64,000 bases of DNA from Polychytrium aggregatum. Lineage: Eukaryota > Chytridiomycota > Chytridiomycetes > Polychytriales. The stretch is from the NCBI RefSeq assembly GCF_025602895.1, contig NW_026516272.1, positions 62,001 through 126,000 on the forward strand. The letters run 5' to 3'. The first letter of the stretch is position 1, and every line of letters begins with the position of its first letter. A model generated the notes under the pieces. That model saw only the letters and a program-made list of their open reading frames with translations, was not told the DNA's origin and ran no database searches. This document shows positions 1 to 11,452 of the stretch, one piece after another. The position numbers were made by a program, and so were the translations under genes.

Positions 1-3000
1 ACGCCATCGACATCCTCACTCAACTGTCATGTCCGACACTGCCACCTGCACAGATAACTGCGCAAGAGCTCTCCGACAACATGGGCATCCTTATCGGAAT
101 CAGCATGCAGACTCCAGCAGTTTTGACGCGCGAGTACCTAACCCTGTATGTGCACGGTCATCGCTCCGGGTGGCACAGTCTGACTCGAAGGAGCCCGCCA
201 TAGAGCAGTGTAATCCGTGCTGACAAGTGTTGCGAATCAATTCAGTTCTCAGAACTTGCTCGATCAGACGAAACAAGTCATCGACCGAGACATGAAGCAA
301 CGGGCAGCCAATGCACGCTCGCCTGGCGCAAGCGACAAAGTCCAGCTGCTCAGGGACATCAACACTAAGCTTTTGCTGCCCTTTCTCGAACTTGTACGTG
401 GCTACGAGCTGTATTTTCTCGGAATCGGGCCCGATGCCTCCCCATCGATCATGTCTCCTGAAAGCGCCAACAGCACCGTGTCATGGAAGTCGGCAATATC
501 GATCAAGATGAGCGCAGAGGTGGGTGGATGGATCGCATCAACTGCATTGCCGTATTGATGCCGCAGATGCGATCATGCCTTCTCTAAGCTCACGATTGGC
601 ATGCCCGTGTCCGCGCAGGAGAAGGAAGCGGCTCGAAAGGATCTGCTCGAACTAGCCAATGCTTTCATGGAACAATATTACAGCCGCCTCGAGAATCTGA
701 TGGGCTCGGTTCGTGTCCCTCTGCTGCCTGACTGGTCCCGATGATATCTACCTCTGTTGCTGCTCACACGGGAGTCTGTCGTTGATGTATGGATTGCTCT
801 CTTTCTCCGCTGCAGCTTGCACTCACTCCAGAGAGCGTCGTTGATTTCTTGGGTCTTTTGAATGCGCTGTCGCAAGAGCTCTCCATCATCGACGATCGCA
901 ACAGTGTGGTCCAAGTATGCCGGAAGATCCAAGCCAAAATGGAGTCATGGCTCCGACTGGCCGTCGAAACAACACTGGGGCGCGTTCAGGACCAGTTTTT
1001 TGGTATGGAGCTGAGTCGGACAGCTGGAACTGCGTCGGGTGCTGGAGATGCGCCGATATGTCAGGGAACTTCAACGTCAACACTGTTCTGGACTCCCACG
1101 CCTTTGAGCTTGCAGAACCTGTGAGCTAGCACCAGCGACAACCCATCAGAAGTACGCCTTGAGTTGACCAGTGCATGGCCCACCGCTCTCTACACAGCAC
1201 AATTCAATATCCCAGCTGTTCCAGGCGATCTCCGGGCGTTTATCACTCAGATATCTTCCTCAGTCAACGACGGTATCATCAACCTACTGCCGATTCTGGA
1301 GGTTGGTCTGGTTGCCCGGCTATCATAAGAACCCCCGATGAATCAGTGTCTCCAACGCCGCTCGCTCTCGTTGGGGGTTGCACCGGCGTTGTCGCTAATC
1401 CGGAGCCTCGAATGCACGAATGCACGAATGCACGAATGCACGAATGCACAGATCGACTTTAACAACTCGCTCCCCTGCCAATTTACCAGACACTTGCCCA
1501 AAAGGACGTGTTGCTTGTGCAGCATATGACCCAAGGGCTCGACGGCCTGCTGGACTTGATCGAGTCTGGCTTCTCCAAGTTCTGGAGCAACCTGACCAAC
1601 GCGATGATGGTAAGGTGTTTGAGACACTGTAGCCAGATGCCTTCTAGAACGGCGCAGCCCAGGCCTATCTGTGCTCGTAAGATGCTGTATGAGCTGTGAC
1701 GAAACAGTTCGGAGACGTGTCCCGGTAAATGGGCCTGCGTTTCCGCAAACTTCAGAAGATGGTGCCCACTGAATCTCCGCATATTGCCGCTTCACCATTG
1801 CCACTCCATTGATTGTCCGGATTTGGTTCGCGTCCGGCTCGCAGAACGCCCGTTCAGGGACACAATCAACTCTCGGCGCACAGCGATTCCTAATGTACTC
1901 AAGGGTTGCCAACGAGCTCTCGGCCGTGACGATCGAGTCCATATACGGAATACTTCTGGAGCGCCTGTTCTCCAAGAGCCGAAAGTACAGCTCAGACACC
2001 CGTGCGACTCAATCGTTTGGCGGCTCACCCAAAAAGAAGCACGCGATGGCGATCAGTGCCACGGGCGGGGCCCTGAACAACGCCCCGGTCTCGACGTTTG
2101 TGCAGCAGAGCAAGCTTGGAACGGGTCACTACTCGGCTAGAGTCAAGGACATTATCAACATGTGTCGAACCTGCGCCGAGGTAAAGCCAGTGATGTGCTG
2201 ATCCGAGTGATGGAGTTGGGAAGGATCGCTAGCTGTTCCATCGATGGCGAATAGTTCATCCGTATTCCGGTCGTGCGCGGGGTCGTTGTAATCTGCAAGC
2301 CAGCTCTGCGGCTCACATGGACGTCTCACCTCCACACCGATCTACCAACGACAAACGACAAACGACAATGAATCGTCTTCCACATCTTATAGGATCTCTT
2401 GCGAGTCTATGTCAAGATGGTCACGTCGCAGTTCACTCTGCAGATTCGGCCCCACTTCCGGAGAGTGGATTGGACCCAAGCCGCAGAACCTATCACGGTG
2501 TCGAAGATTTGGGAAGCCGTCGTTGCCCAGGTCACCGCCGTGACCAACGAAATCAACCAGATCTATGAAGAGCCAACCTCGGATTCAGGGTTTGGACAAA
2601 GTAAGGCTGCTTCTGATTGCGGTATTAGCGAGGCAGCACCTTGGACGCCGGCTTCTTTCACAGTTCGAGTTTCTTGCATCAACCGCCAGTCTCACTCTCT
2701 TTGGCATCAGACCCAGTCGACCGGAGAGCCAACAAGCTCAACAACCGTCGCGCCAGCAGCAATCCTTACACAACCAACTCGGGCTCATCCAGTATCTCCA
2801 GTGCCATCAACAAGCCGCAAAAGATCTCCACCAGTGACATTGGCTCGGTGTCCGGCCTTGGGACTGGCTCGGGCTCGTCAAAGTACGATGCATTGCTCAG
2901 CAACATCGACCGACTGTTCGCCGAGCGGGTTGTCTACTTTGGCAAGGTCGAAATGAACAAACTCGACATCCTTAGCAGCGTTGCTCGGATCGTGCTCAAA

Positions 3001-3666
3001 GTACGTTGACTCGCTTGATCGGGAGTGGTGGAGTCACTCTTCAAGGCTTGATTTGCCAACCGAAGAATCCGACATCACCGCGAAAGTAGTTTTTGCTTCT
3101 CTGATCGATTTTATGCGTGAGGGAGCACCGCTATGACCGTGCGTCCAACTCACATTCCTGTCGCGGCAAACAACTGCCTTTGCTCAGATGATCGTCGAGG
3201 AGGTGCGACAAGTCACGTTCGGACCAGGGGGATTCCACCAACTGCAAGTCGATGTTGAGATGATGAGGGGCCACTGTTGGACATACACCTCGGACGATCG
3301 GTAATGAGCCTTGGGAGCGATGCGGGTCGGGTCGGGTTGGTGTATGCGAATAGGCTTCGGAATCGTGGATGCATGGCTTGGCACTGCGGGTGCGACTAGA
3401 TAGGCATGTAACAATCTCTGGGAAGCGGCTTGCAGCGGAATTGATGTCCTGTTGGATGGCACTCGACAGGTTGATCAGCTCTCTCTACGATGAAATCATA
3501 GCAAGTGGGTTCCGGCACTGCACAGATGCGGGCATCTTCACACGGGAGGTAAGATCCGGAATAGGGGGGGGGTCGAGCATCCTGGGGTCATCGGAGGCTG
3601 GTCTTGACAGACACAGTGAATGCTTGTGGTATTTCGCACACACAGCCTCCTCACAACCAAGACTGA
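1..3666 (+). CDS. VPS51: VPS51-like GARP/EARP tethering complex subunit, 3' part
   Basis: Seen: several open segments separated by introns, entering the window already in frame, so the 5' end is missing. Conserved blocks lie at about 600-700 (LTIGMPVSAQEKEAARKDL), 2395-2575 (YVKMVTSQFTLQIRPHFRRV), 2885-3000 (a leader reading LLSNIDRLFAERVVYF) and 3188-3300 (TFGPGGFHQLQVDVEMMRGH). The last block matches the signature near the C terminus of the Vps51/Fat-free family, followed by an exon at about 3451-3549 reading LYDEIIASGFRHCTDAG. A short last exon at 3646-3666 gives PPHNQD and a stop. Known: Vps51 holds together the Vps52/53/54 (GARP) or syndetin (EARP) complexes that tether endosome-derived vesicles. 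Inference: family assignment from remembered signatures; exon borders upstream of 2300 are uncertain. Its 3' end faces the 3' end of the minus-strand gene at 4084. Confidence 0.7.
1411..1450. repeat. 8-bp tandem repeat in a VPS51 intron
   Basis: Five consecutive copies of AATGCACG (the last ends in A) lie between VPS51 coding segments, so they are most likely intronic. Confidence 0.85.
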
Positions 3667-4083
3667 CGGCGCATTCTATCGTATTCCTCCATCGCGATCA
3701 ACGTATCAACTAGAGTCTCGAGTCGATCTTGCGGGACTGGGAGCAAAGTGCGCAGCCCCAGGTTGAAACCGAGTGAAGGATCATGTGCGAAAGGTTGTGC
3801 CGACATGCATCTTTCCTCTGATATATAACGACACTGCAACTCTTTTCGCCGTCTCAACATGTCATCACTCATTCCATCACACTGCATAGTATTCACAAAG
3901 GAGGGAGGTGCGTTGCGTGTGAGTTCAGCAGGCATCGGGCCTCCGATGCCAGAGAAAACGGACGCTGTCCTGGTTTTCTGGATTGGTTGAAAGTGGATCA
4001 TTGGGCTTACGGTCAGAGAACATTGTTGCCCCCCTCCCTGTCGCTTGAGATGCCTGTATTCCAATCGCAATCCGTTCAACCTA
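3667..4083. other. Convergent intergenic stretch, no gene seen
   Basis: Lies between the stop of the VPS51-like gene and the stop of the minus-strand repeat protein, so it should hold both 3' UTRs. A minus-strand open frame from 3651 to 4349 overlaps the repeat-protein coding sequence in another frame and reads as low-complexity, so it is not called. Confidence 0.6.
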
Positions 4084-7056
4084 CTACCGCCGATCCGCTC
4101 CGCCTCCGCTGCTGCTGCTGCTGCTTCGCGAGAGTCTCTCCACCACCTGTGGACTGGTGTTCGCGCGCAGCCAAGTGACATCCTCGGCCTCGAATCCAAG
4201 CCACTGATATCCACGTAGCAAATGCACACAGTCCGTAAACTGGAACCTCGACCACTTGAGCCGAGCCACGGCGGCAGTTTGGCGGCTAAACTCCCTGTCA
4301 AGGTAGAGACTCGAGTATGGGAACGCTTGATGTTGCCGCCCCAGGGCAAAGATAACCTCGGAGATCTGGTAAGGGAGGAGAGTGTACAGCCGCTTGGTGT
4401 ACGATGCCTGGATGGCTCGGAAGAGCTCAGGATCGTCGATACTCATCTGCGAATAGGACCAAGCAAGGAGGGCGAGTTGCTGGATGGACATTTCATCGGC
4501 ATTGCGGCATACGATCCGCGAGGCCGCCTCGAATAAGGGCGGGTTGTGTTGCTTGAGTTTTGCATGCGACCAGACAAAGATGGACAGGGTCTGCGGGCAG
4601 ACGCTGTCGATCCGAGGCAGTATCAGCTCGGACAAACGCCCGAACAGCGCAGGATTGTATGTTTCCATCGTGGCATAGCACCAGGAGACATTGGCAAGGT
4701 TGCGGAGCGGATAGTTCTCAATATTGGTCAGGATTGCGTCGGCAGCCTCTGCGAACAGCCTGGGGCTGGGGATTCGCAGCTTGGCAAAGGCCCATAGTAG
4801 CGATGAACTCAGCTGGCCCGGAGATAGGTCGTCGAGGTATGGAAGAACAGCATCGGCGACCTTGAAGAACAGAATGGGAGAATCGACTTTGAGGGTGGCA
4901 TAGCACCAGACGATGAGTGGGAGGAGTGCAGGCGGCATCGATGCCATGTTTTTGACCAGGTGATCGGATCCAGCCAAAAACAGCGGCTCAGACCGGATCT
5001 TGAGCTTGGCGAAGGACCACAGCAGCATCAGGATGAGTTCTTCATTTCTGAATCGGTGCACGACAGGTATCGATGCGGATGCGAGCTTGGCAAAGAGGGT
5101 TGGTGCTGGGATTCCCACGGTCGCAAACGACCATGCGACCACGGCGAGCGATCGTGTGGAATACGAATTGATCCGAGAGGCGATGACTCGGGCAGCCTGA
5201 TCAAAGAGCGGGCGGTCGCGGATATCCAGCTTGGCAAAGGACCAGATCAGATTCAAGGCCAGCTCCTTCTCGCTCAGCCGTGCCAACTTTGGAAGGGCCA
5301 TCCGCGAGATTTCTTTGAACAGCTGTGGCGACGCAATCGAGTGAGACGCATACGCAAGTGCGATCATGGTGAGGTCGCCGACCGGGTACTCGGAGACGTG
5401 ACTCAGGATGTGCTTGCTTGCGGCATCAAACAGGTCGGGATAGGCCGGCCGTTGGTAGCCATAGTTGACGATGATACTCTTGAGAGTCTTTGCATCAAAA
5501 TGCGGCAGCCGATCGTGGATATAGGGAAGCGCCTGCTCAAAGAGCTCGGGTGCCTTGATTCCATGTGAAGAGTAAGCCCACAGCAGGTTCGACAGTCCGC
5601 AGTCATCGAGCGAAGGCAACTTGCGGATGGCCCACGGGAGTGCCGAGTCGAAGAGTGTGTCGGCACGGATGCGCATCGTGGCGAAGGAATACAGCAGCAC
5701 CGAGAGCTGGTCGCCGCTGAACTCGGGAAGCCGGACCATGCCAGCGGTCGCGATCTGGCTGAAAATCCCATTCGGGTTCATTCGCATGTGGGCGAGGGAC
5801 CATGCCACCTTGGAGAGTGCATCGGCCTCTATGTTGCCGAGCCGAGATCGCAGCTTGGCCAGCAGGATTGTCCACAGCGCGGGGGACTGGATCTGCAGAG
5901 TTGACATGGACCAGATCACATCGGCGAGGTCTTGATCGCTGTATTGATGCTGGTCGGTTTCGATGACTTGCACGGCCATGGCCCGCAGCTGAGGAGCACC
6001 AGGGTCGAACTTTGCCAGCGACACTGCCAGGCGAGCGAACTCGGACGGGGCGAATGACGAGAGCCGGCGCGAAAGCAGCTCTTCGGCCATTTCCACCGAC
6101 ATGGGTGCTGCCCTTTCTGCGCAGACAAATGCCCAGATCAAGTCCGCAAGGGCCTGGTTGGAGAGCCCCGAGAGGTGGCCTACGAAGCGAGAAGTAGCCA
6201 TGTCGAAGAAGCCAGTGTCGAGGATGCCGGACCTGACACAGAAGCAGATGATGGCAAGCAGGTCGCCGTCCGAGACGGCTGCGTTGCTGCCGATGTTGCC
6301 CTCAATAGACCGAGCCAGCACTTGACAAAAGTCTCGGGACAGGATCTTGAGACGATTGCACATCTCGAGCACCCGCATATTCTCGACAAGGGTATATCGA
6401 GGCAGAAGCTCAACGAGCTCGGCTCTCACGGCGGCTTCGAGTTTCAGCCGCCTCTTGATCGACAAAAGCCGCCAGACTCGATCGATCAGATGCATCAGGG
6501 AGGGGTCTTGATGGGCCACATTGCTCATAAGGGCCTTGAGCGCAGACTCGATAACGGGCTCCTTGGTCCAGAATTGTGGCTCCGAAAGATCGTGCAGTTC
6601 CTGCAATGTCGCCGCTGTCAGGACGAGATCGTGGCGGAAGTGGGATGGATCGCGGAGGACGGCGTCGTGCATCGATTGAACCAGCTGCTTGGTCTTGATG
6701 ATGTTGGCATCGCAGTGAGACTTGATATCACCGACGTGGGCGTGAAAGAACCGAGAGCGAAAGAGCAAGATGTGAAGCGAGGCAAGAAGCGAAGGACCAC
6801 GGGCGGGTGTGCCGGACAGCCGGGACGGTGGTCGGATGGCTGATGGAATTAGTGGTTGGGAGAACGGCTGGATAGATAAGTGGCATCGAGGCCGCATGGA
6901 CCCTTCGCATCGACGCTGCAATTGTGGCTCTTGGAGACGAGAAAGGTGACGAGCGTCCAACAGGCGATGGGTTGATGTCGATAGGAAACGAAGAGGAGTG
7001 TCGCCTCGTGAATCGGCTGCTAGCCGGGACGGCGAGACGACAAAGCGAGCGGGCAT
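4084..7056 (-). CDS. 990-residue FAST/OPR-type helical repeat protein, probably mitochondrial
   Basis: Seen: one intronless frame of 990 codons from the ATG at 7056 to TAG at 4084. The first 70 or so residues are rich in Arg, Ser and Leu with almost no acid, like a mitochondrial presequence. From about residue 300 to 890 a degenerate unit of about 36-38 residues repeats, with cores such as LLWSFAKLDIRDRPLFD, LLWAFAKLRIPSPRLF and VSWCYATMETYNPALF. Known: similar Trp/Leu-rich repeats occur in FAST-kinase and RAP-domain proteins and algal octotricopeptide (OPR) proteins, which bind organellar RNA. Inference: an organellar RNA-processing or translation factor. No RAP domain is visible in the last 100 residues, which end in a Ser run and Gly-rich tail. 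In-frame Met codons further in are possible alternative starts. Lack of introns is unlike most neighbours. Confidence 0.75.
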   Translation of the reverse strand: MPARFVVSPSRLAADSRGDTPLRFLSTSTHRLLDARHLSRLQEPQLQRRCEGSMRPRCHLSIQPFSQPLIPSAIRPPSRLSGTPARGPSLLASLHILLFRSRFFHAHVGDIKSHCDANIIKTKQLVQSMHDAVLRDPSHFRHDLVLTAATLQELHDLSEPQFWTKEPVIESALKALMSNVAHQDPSLMHLIDRVWRLLSIKRRLKLEAAVRAELVELLPRYTLVENMRVLEMCNRLKILSRDFCQVLARSIEGNIGSNAAVSDGDLLAIICFCVRSGILDTGFFDMATSRFVGHLSGLSNQALADLIWAFVCAERAAPMSVEMAEELLSRRLSSFAPSEFARLAVSLAKFDPGAPQLRAMAVQVIETDQHQYSDQDLADVIWSMSTLQIQSPALWTILLAKLRSRLGNIEADALSKVAWSLAHMRMNPNGIFSQIATAGMVRLPEFSGDQLSVLLYSFATMRIRADTLFDSALPWAIRKLPSLDDCGLSNLLWAYSSHGIKAPELFEQALPYIHDRLPHFDAKTLKSIIVNYGYQRPAYPDLFDAASKHILSHVSEYPVGDLTMIALAYASHSIASPQLFKEISRMALPKLARLSEKELALNLIWSFAKLDIRDRPLFDQAARVIASRINSYSTRSLAVVAWSFATVGIPAPTLFAKLASASIPVVHRFRNEELILMLLWSFAKLKIRSEPLFLAGSDHLVKNMASMPPALLPLIVWCYATLKVDSPILFFKVADAVLPYLDDLSPGQLSSSLLWAFAKLRIPSPRLFAEAADAILTNIENYPLRNLANVSWCYATMETYNPALFGRLSELILPRIDSVCPQTLSIFVWSHAKLKQHNPPLFEAASRIVCRNADEMSIQQLALLAWSYSQMSIDDPELFRAIQASYTKRLYTLLPYQISEVIFALGRQHQAFPYSSLYLDREFSRQTAAVARLKWSRFQFTDCVHLLRGYQWLGFEAEDVTWLRANTSPQVVERLSRSSSSSSGGGADRR

Positions 7057-7503
7057 TCGAAGCCGGAAGGCAGCAGCACACCGGGAGCGATCGTGAGCGC
7101 AAACGGAGCAGATGCAGATCGGATGCAGATCGGATGCAGGTCGGATGCAGATCGGATGTCTGATTCAGCAGGCGACTTGTGTGCGCGATCTGAAGCAGGA
7201 GCTGTGCGTTTGAGGACGCCGTTGCTGGGTCCTGAGATTATGGGCCCAGTCCAGATCTGTAGCTGTGTCGACAGAGGTCGCTGTTGGGAGGGGGGAGGTT
7301 TCTTGGCCTTGCTTGGCCTTGCTTGGCTCAGGAAGCGAAAGTGGACACAGCACCAACCAGACCGATCGGTTGCTGCGTTTGATTGGCTCTGGGGGTTGAT
7401 TCACACGGTCAGGTCTCGATCGCACCCACAGATCAAAGGATAAAGGCGTATCCGCTACCGACGACCGGCATCAAAGTGTCCCTCCCCCACAGCCGCACAA
7501 AAA
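7057..7503. other. Divergent promoter region between the repeat protein and the TEX47-like gene
   Basis: About 450 bp between two divergent start codons. It contains the 11-bp tandem repeat at 7111-7154 and a GA/GC-rich stretch. No ORF with recognisable product and no specific promoter element could be assigned. Confidence 0.55.
7111..7154. repeat. 11-bp tandem repeat upstream of two divergent genes
   Basis: Four copies of GATGCAGATCG, the third with one A-to-G change, followed by a partial copy. They sit 55-100 bp upstream of the start codon of the minus-strand repeat protein. Confidence 0.85.
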
Positions 7504-9181
7504 ATGAGCACCAAGCCAGCCAACGTCAACGCCCCATCGGCGGCCGCAAACGCAGCAGCAGCGACGGTCGCAGCAACCGAGCTTGCAGGCCCAGACGCAA
7601 ATCAAGCAACCGGGAGCAAAGACGGACTGGCTGCGGGAACCAATGCGACTCGAGTCTCGTATTTGGATGTGATCCATGACACGCTCCAGAAGCAGGGCAA
7701 GGTAGAGTGGCCACAGGGAGGAGCAAAGCTTGGGAGAGGAGGAGAGAGAGAGCGTCGTTTCCGCAAGATGGCCTGTCCACGCATGCTCATGTCTTGCCGG
7801 TGCGGCTCCACGAAAATTGATATCGCAAGACGACCATCATTTCGCGCGTGGTTGTCTGCGGAGAACTGCCCAGGACCGACGAGCGACCAGACTATGCAGG
7901 TAAGGCGGCCGCGAATTACCCCCGAGAGTCTCCGTACCGACGGAGCGGCTGATGTCGGGCTGTTGCTGCTCCTCGCCTCAGGAAACTACACCAAGCTCTT
8001 CAAGCAGTTCCAGACCGACACCGACCTCATCACCGGAATCATGCTGATTCTGCCCGGATCTTTCATCCACATTATCGAGGTGCGTCGTATGGACGAGCTC
8101 AGTCTTGGACACTCGATTTGGTTCCCTCCCATGAGGTGCTTGGGTTCATTCGTTATCAGGCAGCAGACGGTCAAATCACTCACGCTACCACGGATGATGA
8201 TCACTCGGCTCAATACACAACAGAGCACTCAGAAGATTGCTCTGGCTTTTCTGCGGGATCTGGCCAATTCGGCAAACGGATTCCTCTCTGTCCGGATCCT
8301 GTTCTACGCCGATGACATCCCAAGTCGGAGCTATCCGGTCTGGGCGACCCGAGTGATTGTCGACAGCCCGATCGGCGGCTTTGACTTGCACGAAGATGCT
8401 CTCTCTGAGGAACAGCTTCCGAGCGGGGTAAGTGACTGACTGGCCGACTGGCCGACCGGCTGACTGACTGTGGCAACTGCGTCCCTGTCGTGATGACCGA
8501 GTGTGGGCTGTGCTCTGGAAGCCGTCGGTCGAATTGCATCCGGGGTCACTGACACAAACGACACATTGTCCTGTGAATCCGGTCCTTGGCAGATCAGCGA
8601 GCTGTGTCTCACCATGGTCAAACTCGGCACAGCACTCGGGAGCTTGTCTCGGGTAAGCCGGGCATCGTCCGCGCAGCCGTTTGCTGAATAACCCACTAAG
8701 CGAAAGTTGGATTTGACAAGTGGTTCATGCTTCTACTCGGATTTCGGGATGGGGGGGGGGCGCATCGCTTGCAGAACGACCTCAAGAGCGCCCTGGACGA
8801 GCTGCCGAATCGGTTTGCGGCACACATTCCCTCGGACCACACCCTCGTGGCTGTATCCAAGTGTGACTCGATCATGTCCATCGCCGACTATTTGGATATC
8901 TACACCGGTCACGTTAAGATCGTCTTGGACAGCGGTAAGTGGGCAGTGCGGGCAAGTTGTTGAAGGAGTGGGGGCTGTCTGACTAACAAGCCGTCGATGG
9001 GGAAACCACGTTTTTCATTTCCTTTGCCGCGAATGCCATCTGCGTCTTAAACCACAGAGCTTGTCTGGCCAATGCCCAAGACCCTTGTATACTAGCCACA
9101 CCGAACCTCGGCTGCAGCGCTCGAACGAAACATGCATCGATGACTCCTCGTGAGGACATCCGATGCGACTGGAGGCCATGA
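7504..9181 (+). CDS. TEX47-like (BLUF-fold related) protein
   Basis: Seen: exon 1 (7504-7701) starts MSTKPANVNAPSAAANAAAA, an Ala-rich low-complexity leader. Later exons read TIISRVVVCGELPRTDERPD, FKQFQTDTDLITGIMLILPG, FIHIIE, IALAFLRDLANSANGF and RILFYADDIPSRSYPVWATR. A further exon near 8776-8935 gives LKSALDELPNRFAAHIPSDH, and a splice at 8936/8995 leads to a stop at 9179-9181. Known: the order of a beta strand, 'TGxxLxxPxxxxHxxE' and 'IPxRxxPxW' is characteristic of TEX47 (C7orf62), whose fold resembles BLUF domains. Inference: a flagellum-related TEX47 homologue. The classic BLUF flavin-binding residues could not be verified. Middle exon borders (8080-8250) are uncertain. The last two exons have no recognised match, so the true C terminus could be earlier. 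Confidence 0.55.
8432..8472. repeat. CTGAC/CTGGCCGA short tandem repeat in an intron
   Basis: Starts just after a GTAAGT donor at 8428. Interleaved copies of GACTGACTG and GGCCGACTGG make a tetramer-like CTGA/CCGA array inside the TEX47-like gene intron. Confidence 0.7.
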
Positions 9182-9368
9182 CGCTGGGCGAAAGAGCAAG
9201 TCCTTTCATGACCCTCGCAGTTTTTGCAAGAAGCCAGGTGCCCCAAACATCAGTGCTGCACGATCAGCCGGTGGTTTATTCAATCCACAGTCCGCTTCCA
9301 TCTTCTGGCGAAACAACAAGGGGCGATACAAGTTATGGTGCGGTCATTTGGCAGAGACACATTGACGA

Positions 9369-11452
9369 TTAAATCTTCTTCACAATCTAGATCGCGCAAA
9401 ATGCAGAGGTGCACGATCAGTACGGTGCTGCGTCGCCATTCATTGATGAGGGCAGGAGTGAGGAGCAACGGCGGCGCCCTCGCAATATCCGCTGCCAGAC
9501 AAGGCTGCATGCATGGATAGAGCGGCGGATCAGCTTCGGCTGCTGCATACCTGAACGACATCCTCGTCAGCCAGGACGTGATCTTTGCCGACTTTCTGGG
9601 GATTGAACTTGACTGAGGAGCCCCAGACCAGAGCGTGCTTGAAGTCGCGGATGAGCTGCTTGTGAATTGCGTTACAGAAATCCTCAACCGTCAGACCCTG
9701 CTGTCGTAGAATGACTGGGGAGCTGTAATCCGGCAGCTGGCCCTTGGGTTTGGTGTAGCTGAGGGAGGGATGAGCACAGACAACACCGTGAGCAGGGAGA
9801 GCGTGCGTCCGTTGATCCATGGCGGTGCGACCCACGGCGAGCCAGTCCATAGCGATGCAATCCGTTGGCCCGTTTCCAGACTGGCGCTTGCACGACGCGC
9901 TGAATCGCCGCGCTGTGACATAGGTCGGCTCGGTACGTACATCCGGCAGAGATTCAGCTTCTCCCACATCAAGGCCAAGAGATCGTCAAAGTTCCACTCG
10001 TGGTGGGCACTGATGGGGATCGAGTTGGGGATCTTGTAGATGATGTCGAGTTCCTCGACTGAGATCTGATCGATCTTGTTGAGGACATAGATGGCAGGGA
10101 TGTAGAGACGGTTGCTGGAGGTATCCAGAGACACGGAGACGCAAAATGAGTACGGGAATATAGACAGTGCCACTGGCTTTGGCAAGTGCATGCACGTGGG
10201 GGGGGGAGAGGCTCGAAGAATGTGGAATCCGTGCATACCCTTCGATGACATCAATCAGATCGTCCACTGAGAGATGAGCCGTTGGACAAGTTAGAGCCGT
10301 GACCAAATTGCCTCGACGACTCTGGTCGAGATCCGTGGGACTCTTGCAAAGCAAAAAATCAACCAAAAATGGATGCCTATTCCTGTAGCAGTCACGATGG
10401 GGGCCTCAGAGCACCGGGGACGCTACCTGTGGCGTCGCATTTGAAGCTGATGTCTGCGTTGTGGATCTTGTACTCGGAGAGAATCGCCTTGACGGCATCG
10501 TTGTCGAGGTTGGTCAAGGGGACGATCGAGGTGATGTTGATGCCACCCTTGTCCTTCTTTCGGAAGGTGATGGCGGGAGGTTCCCGGTTCAGTCTGATGC
10601 CGAATCCCTCCAGCTCCTTCTCGATGACCCGCTTGTGTCCCAGAGGCTTCAACACATCCAAAACGAGGAAGATGAGCGAGCAGGTGCGGGCGACTGCGAT
10701 GACCTGGACAGCAGCAGGTGTTGATAAGGACCGTCCGAGAGGCAGGATATGAGTACATCGACGAGGACCCAAGCGAGTGCGGCTCGGAGACAAGCGCGCT
10801 GTGATTCCGTAATGAACAGCATTGCGTGTCGAGAGCGTTGAAACGCTCGCTGGGCGGCAATGACAACACCATGCTTGGAAAGCAACCGTACCTGTCGACC
10901 TCGACCTTTGCCGTCCTTGGCGCCTTCGATGATACCAGGCAGATCCAGAATCTGGATCTTGGCGCCCTTGTAGTGGATCACACCGGGCACGGTGGTCAGG
11001 GTGGTGAACTCCCACGCAGCTGGATTTGATCGAGGCGAGGTGGTAGATGGCGAGTGCACAGCGGCGGAGACGAGGAGCATGTCAACACAGGTAGAGGCCA
11101 TGGCACACACTGCACTCGAGTCTCGGCTGGGCCGAAGTTAGCCTGGATACCAACATTGCCGGGGAGAGTGCCAGCACGTCCAACGCAGAAGGCATACTGA
11201 CCGACTTCAGAGTGCGTCCCTGTGAGCTTGCTCATGAGCGTCGATTTGCCAACAGACGGGAATCCGACAAAACCCACGCGGGCAACACCGGTCTTTTGGA
11301 CGTCGAAGCCAACACCGGGGCCGCCGCCGCCGCCGCCAGAAGGCATCAGCAGCTCACGCCTCAGCTTGGCCAGCTTGGCCTTGAGCAAGCCCAAATGATA
11401 GGATGTGGCCTTGTTCTTTTGGGTGCGGGCCATCTCATCCTCGATGGCTTTG
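9369..11452 (-). CDS. RBG1: DRG1/Rbg1 family GTPase
   Basis: Seen: seven exons with matching phases at 11452-11202, 11019-10892, 10703-10427, 10266-10239, 10114-9941, 9758-9551 and 9386-9369. They encode [19 protein letters not shown], the P-loop block [16 protein letters not shown] (G1), the G2 region [11 protein letters not shown]3 [19 protein letters not shown]4 NKID, G5 SAHH, a TGS domain ([11 protein letters not shown]) and the C terminus DEDVVQIVKKI. Known: DRG1/Rbg1 is an Obg-superfamily GTPase that acts with a DFRP1/Tma46 partner on translating ribosomes. The catalytic core is complete. Odd: the first coding exon, expected to give roughly MSxxxEK, was not found in matching phase. An ATG at 11987 opening MSVYE before a GTAACC donor is the only candidate but its phase does not fit the acceptor at 11453. 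Confidence 0.95.
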
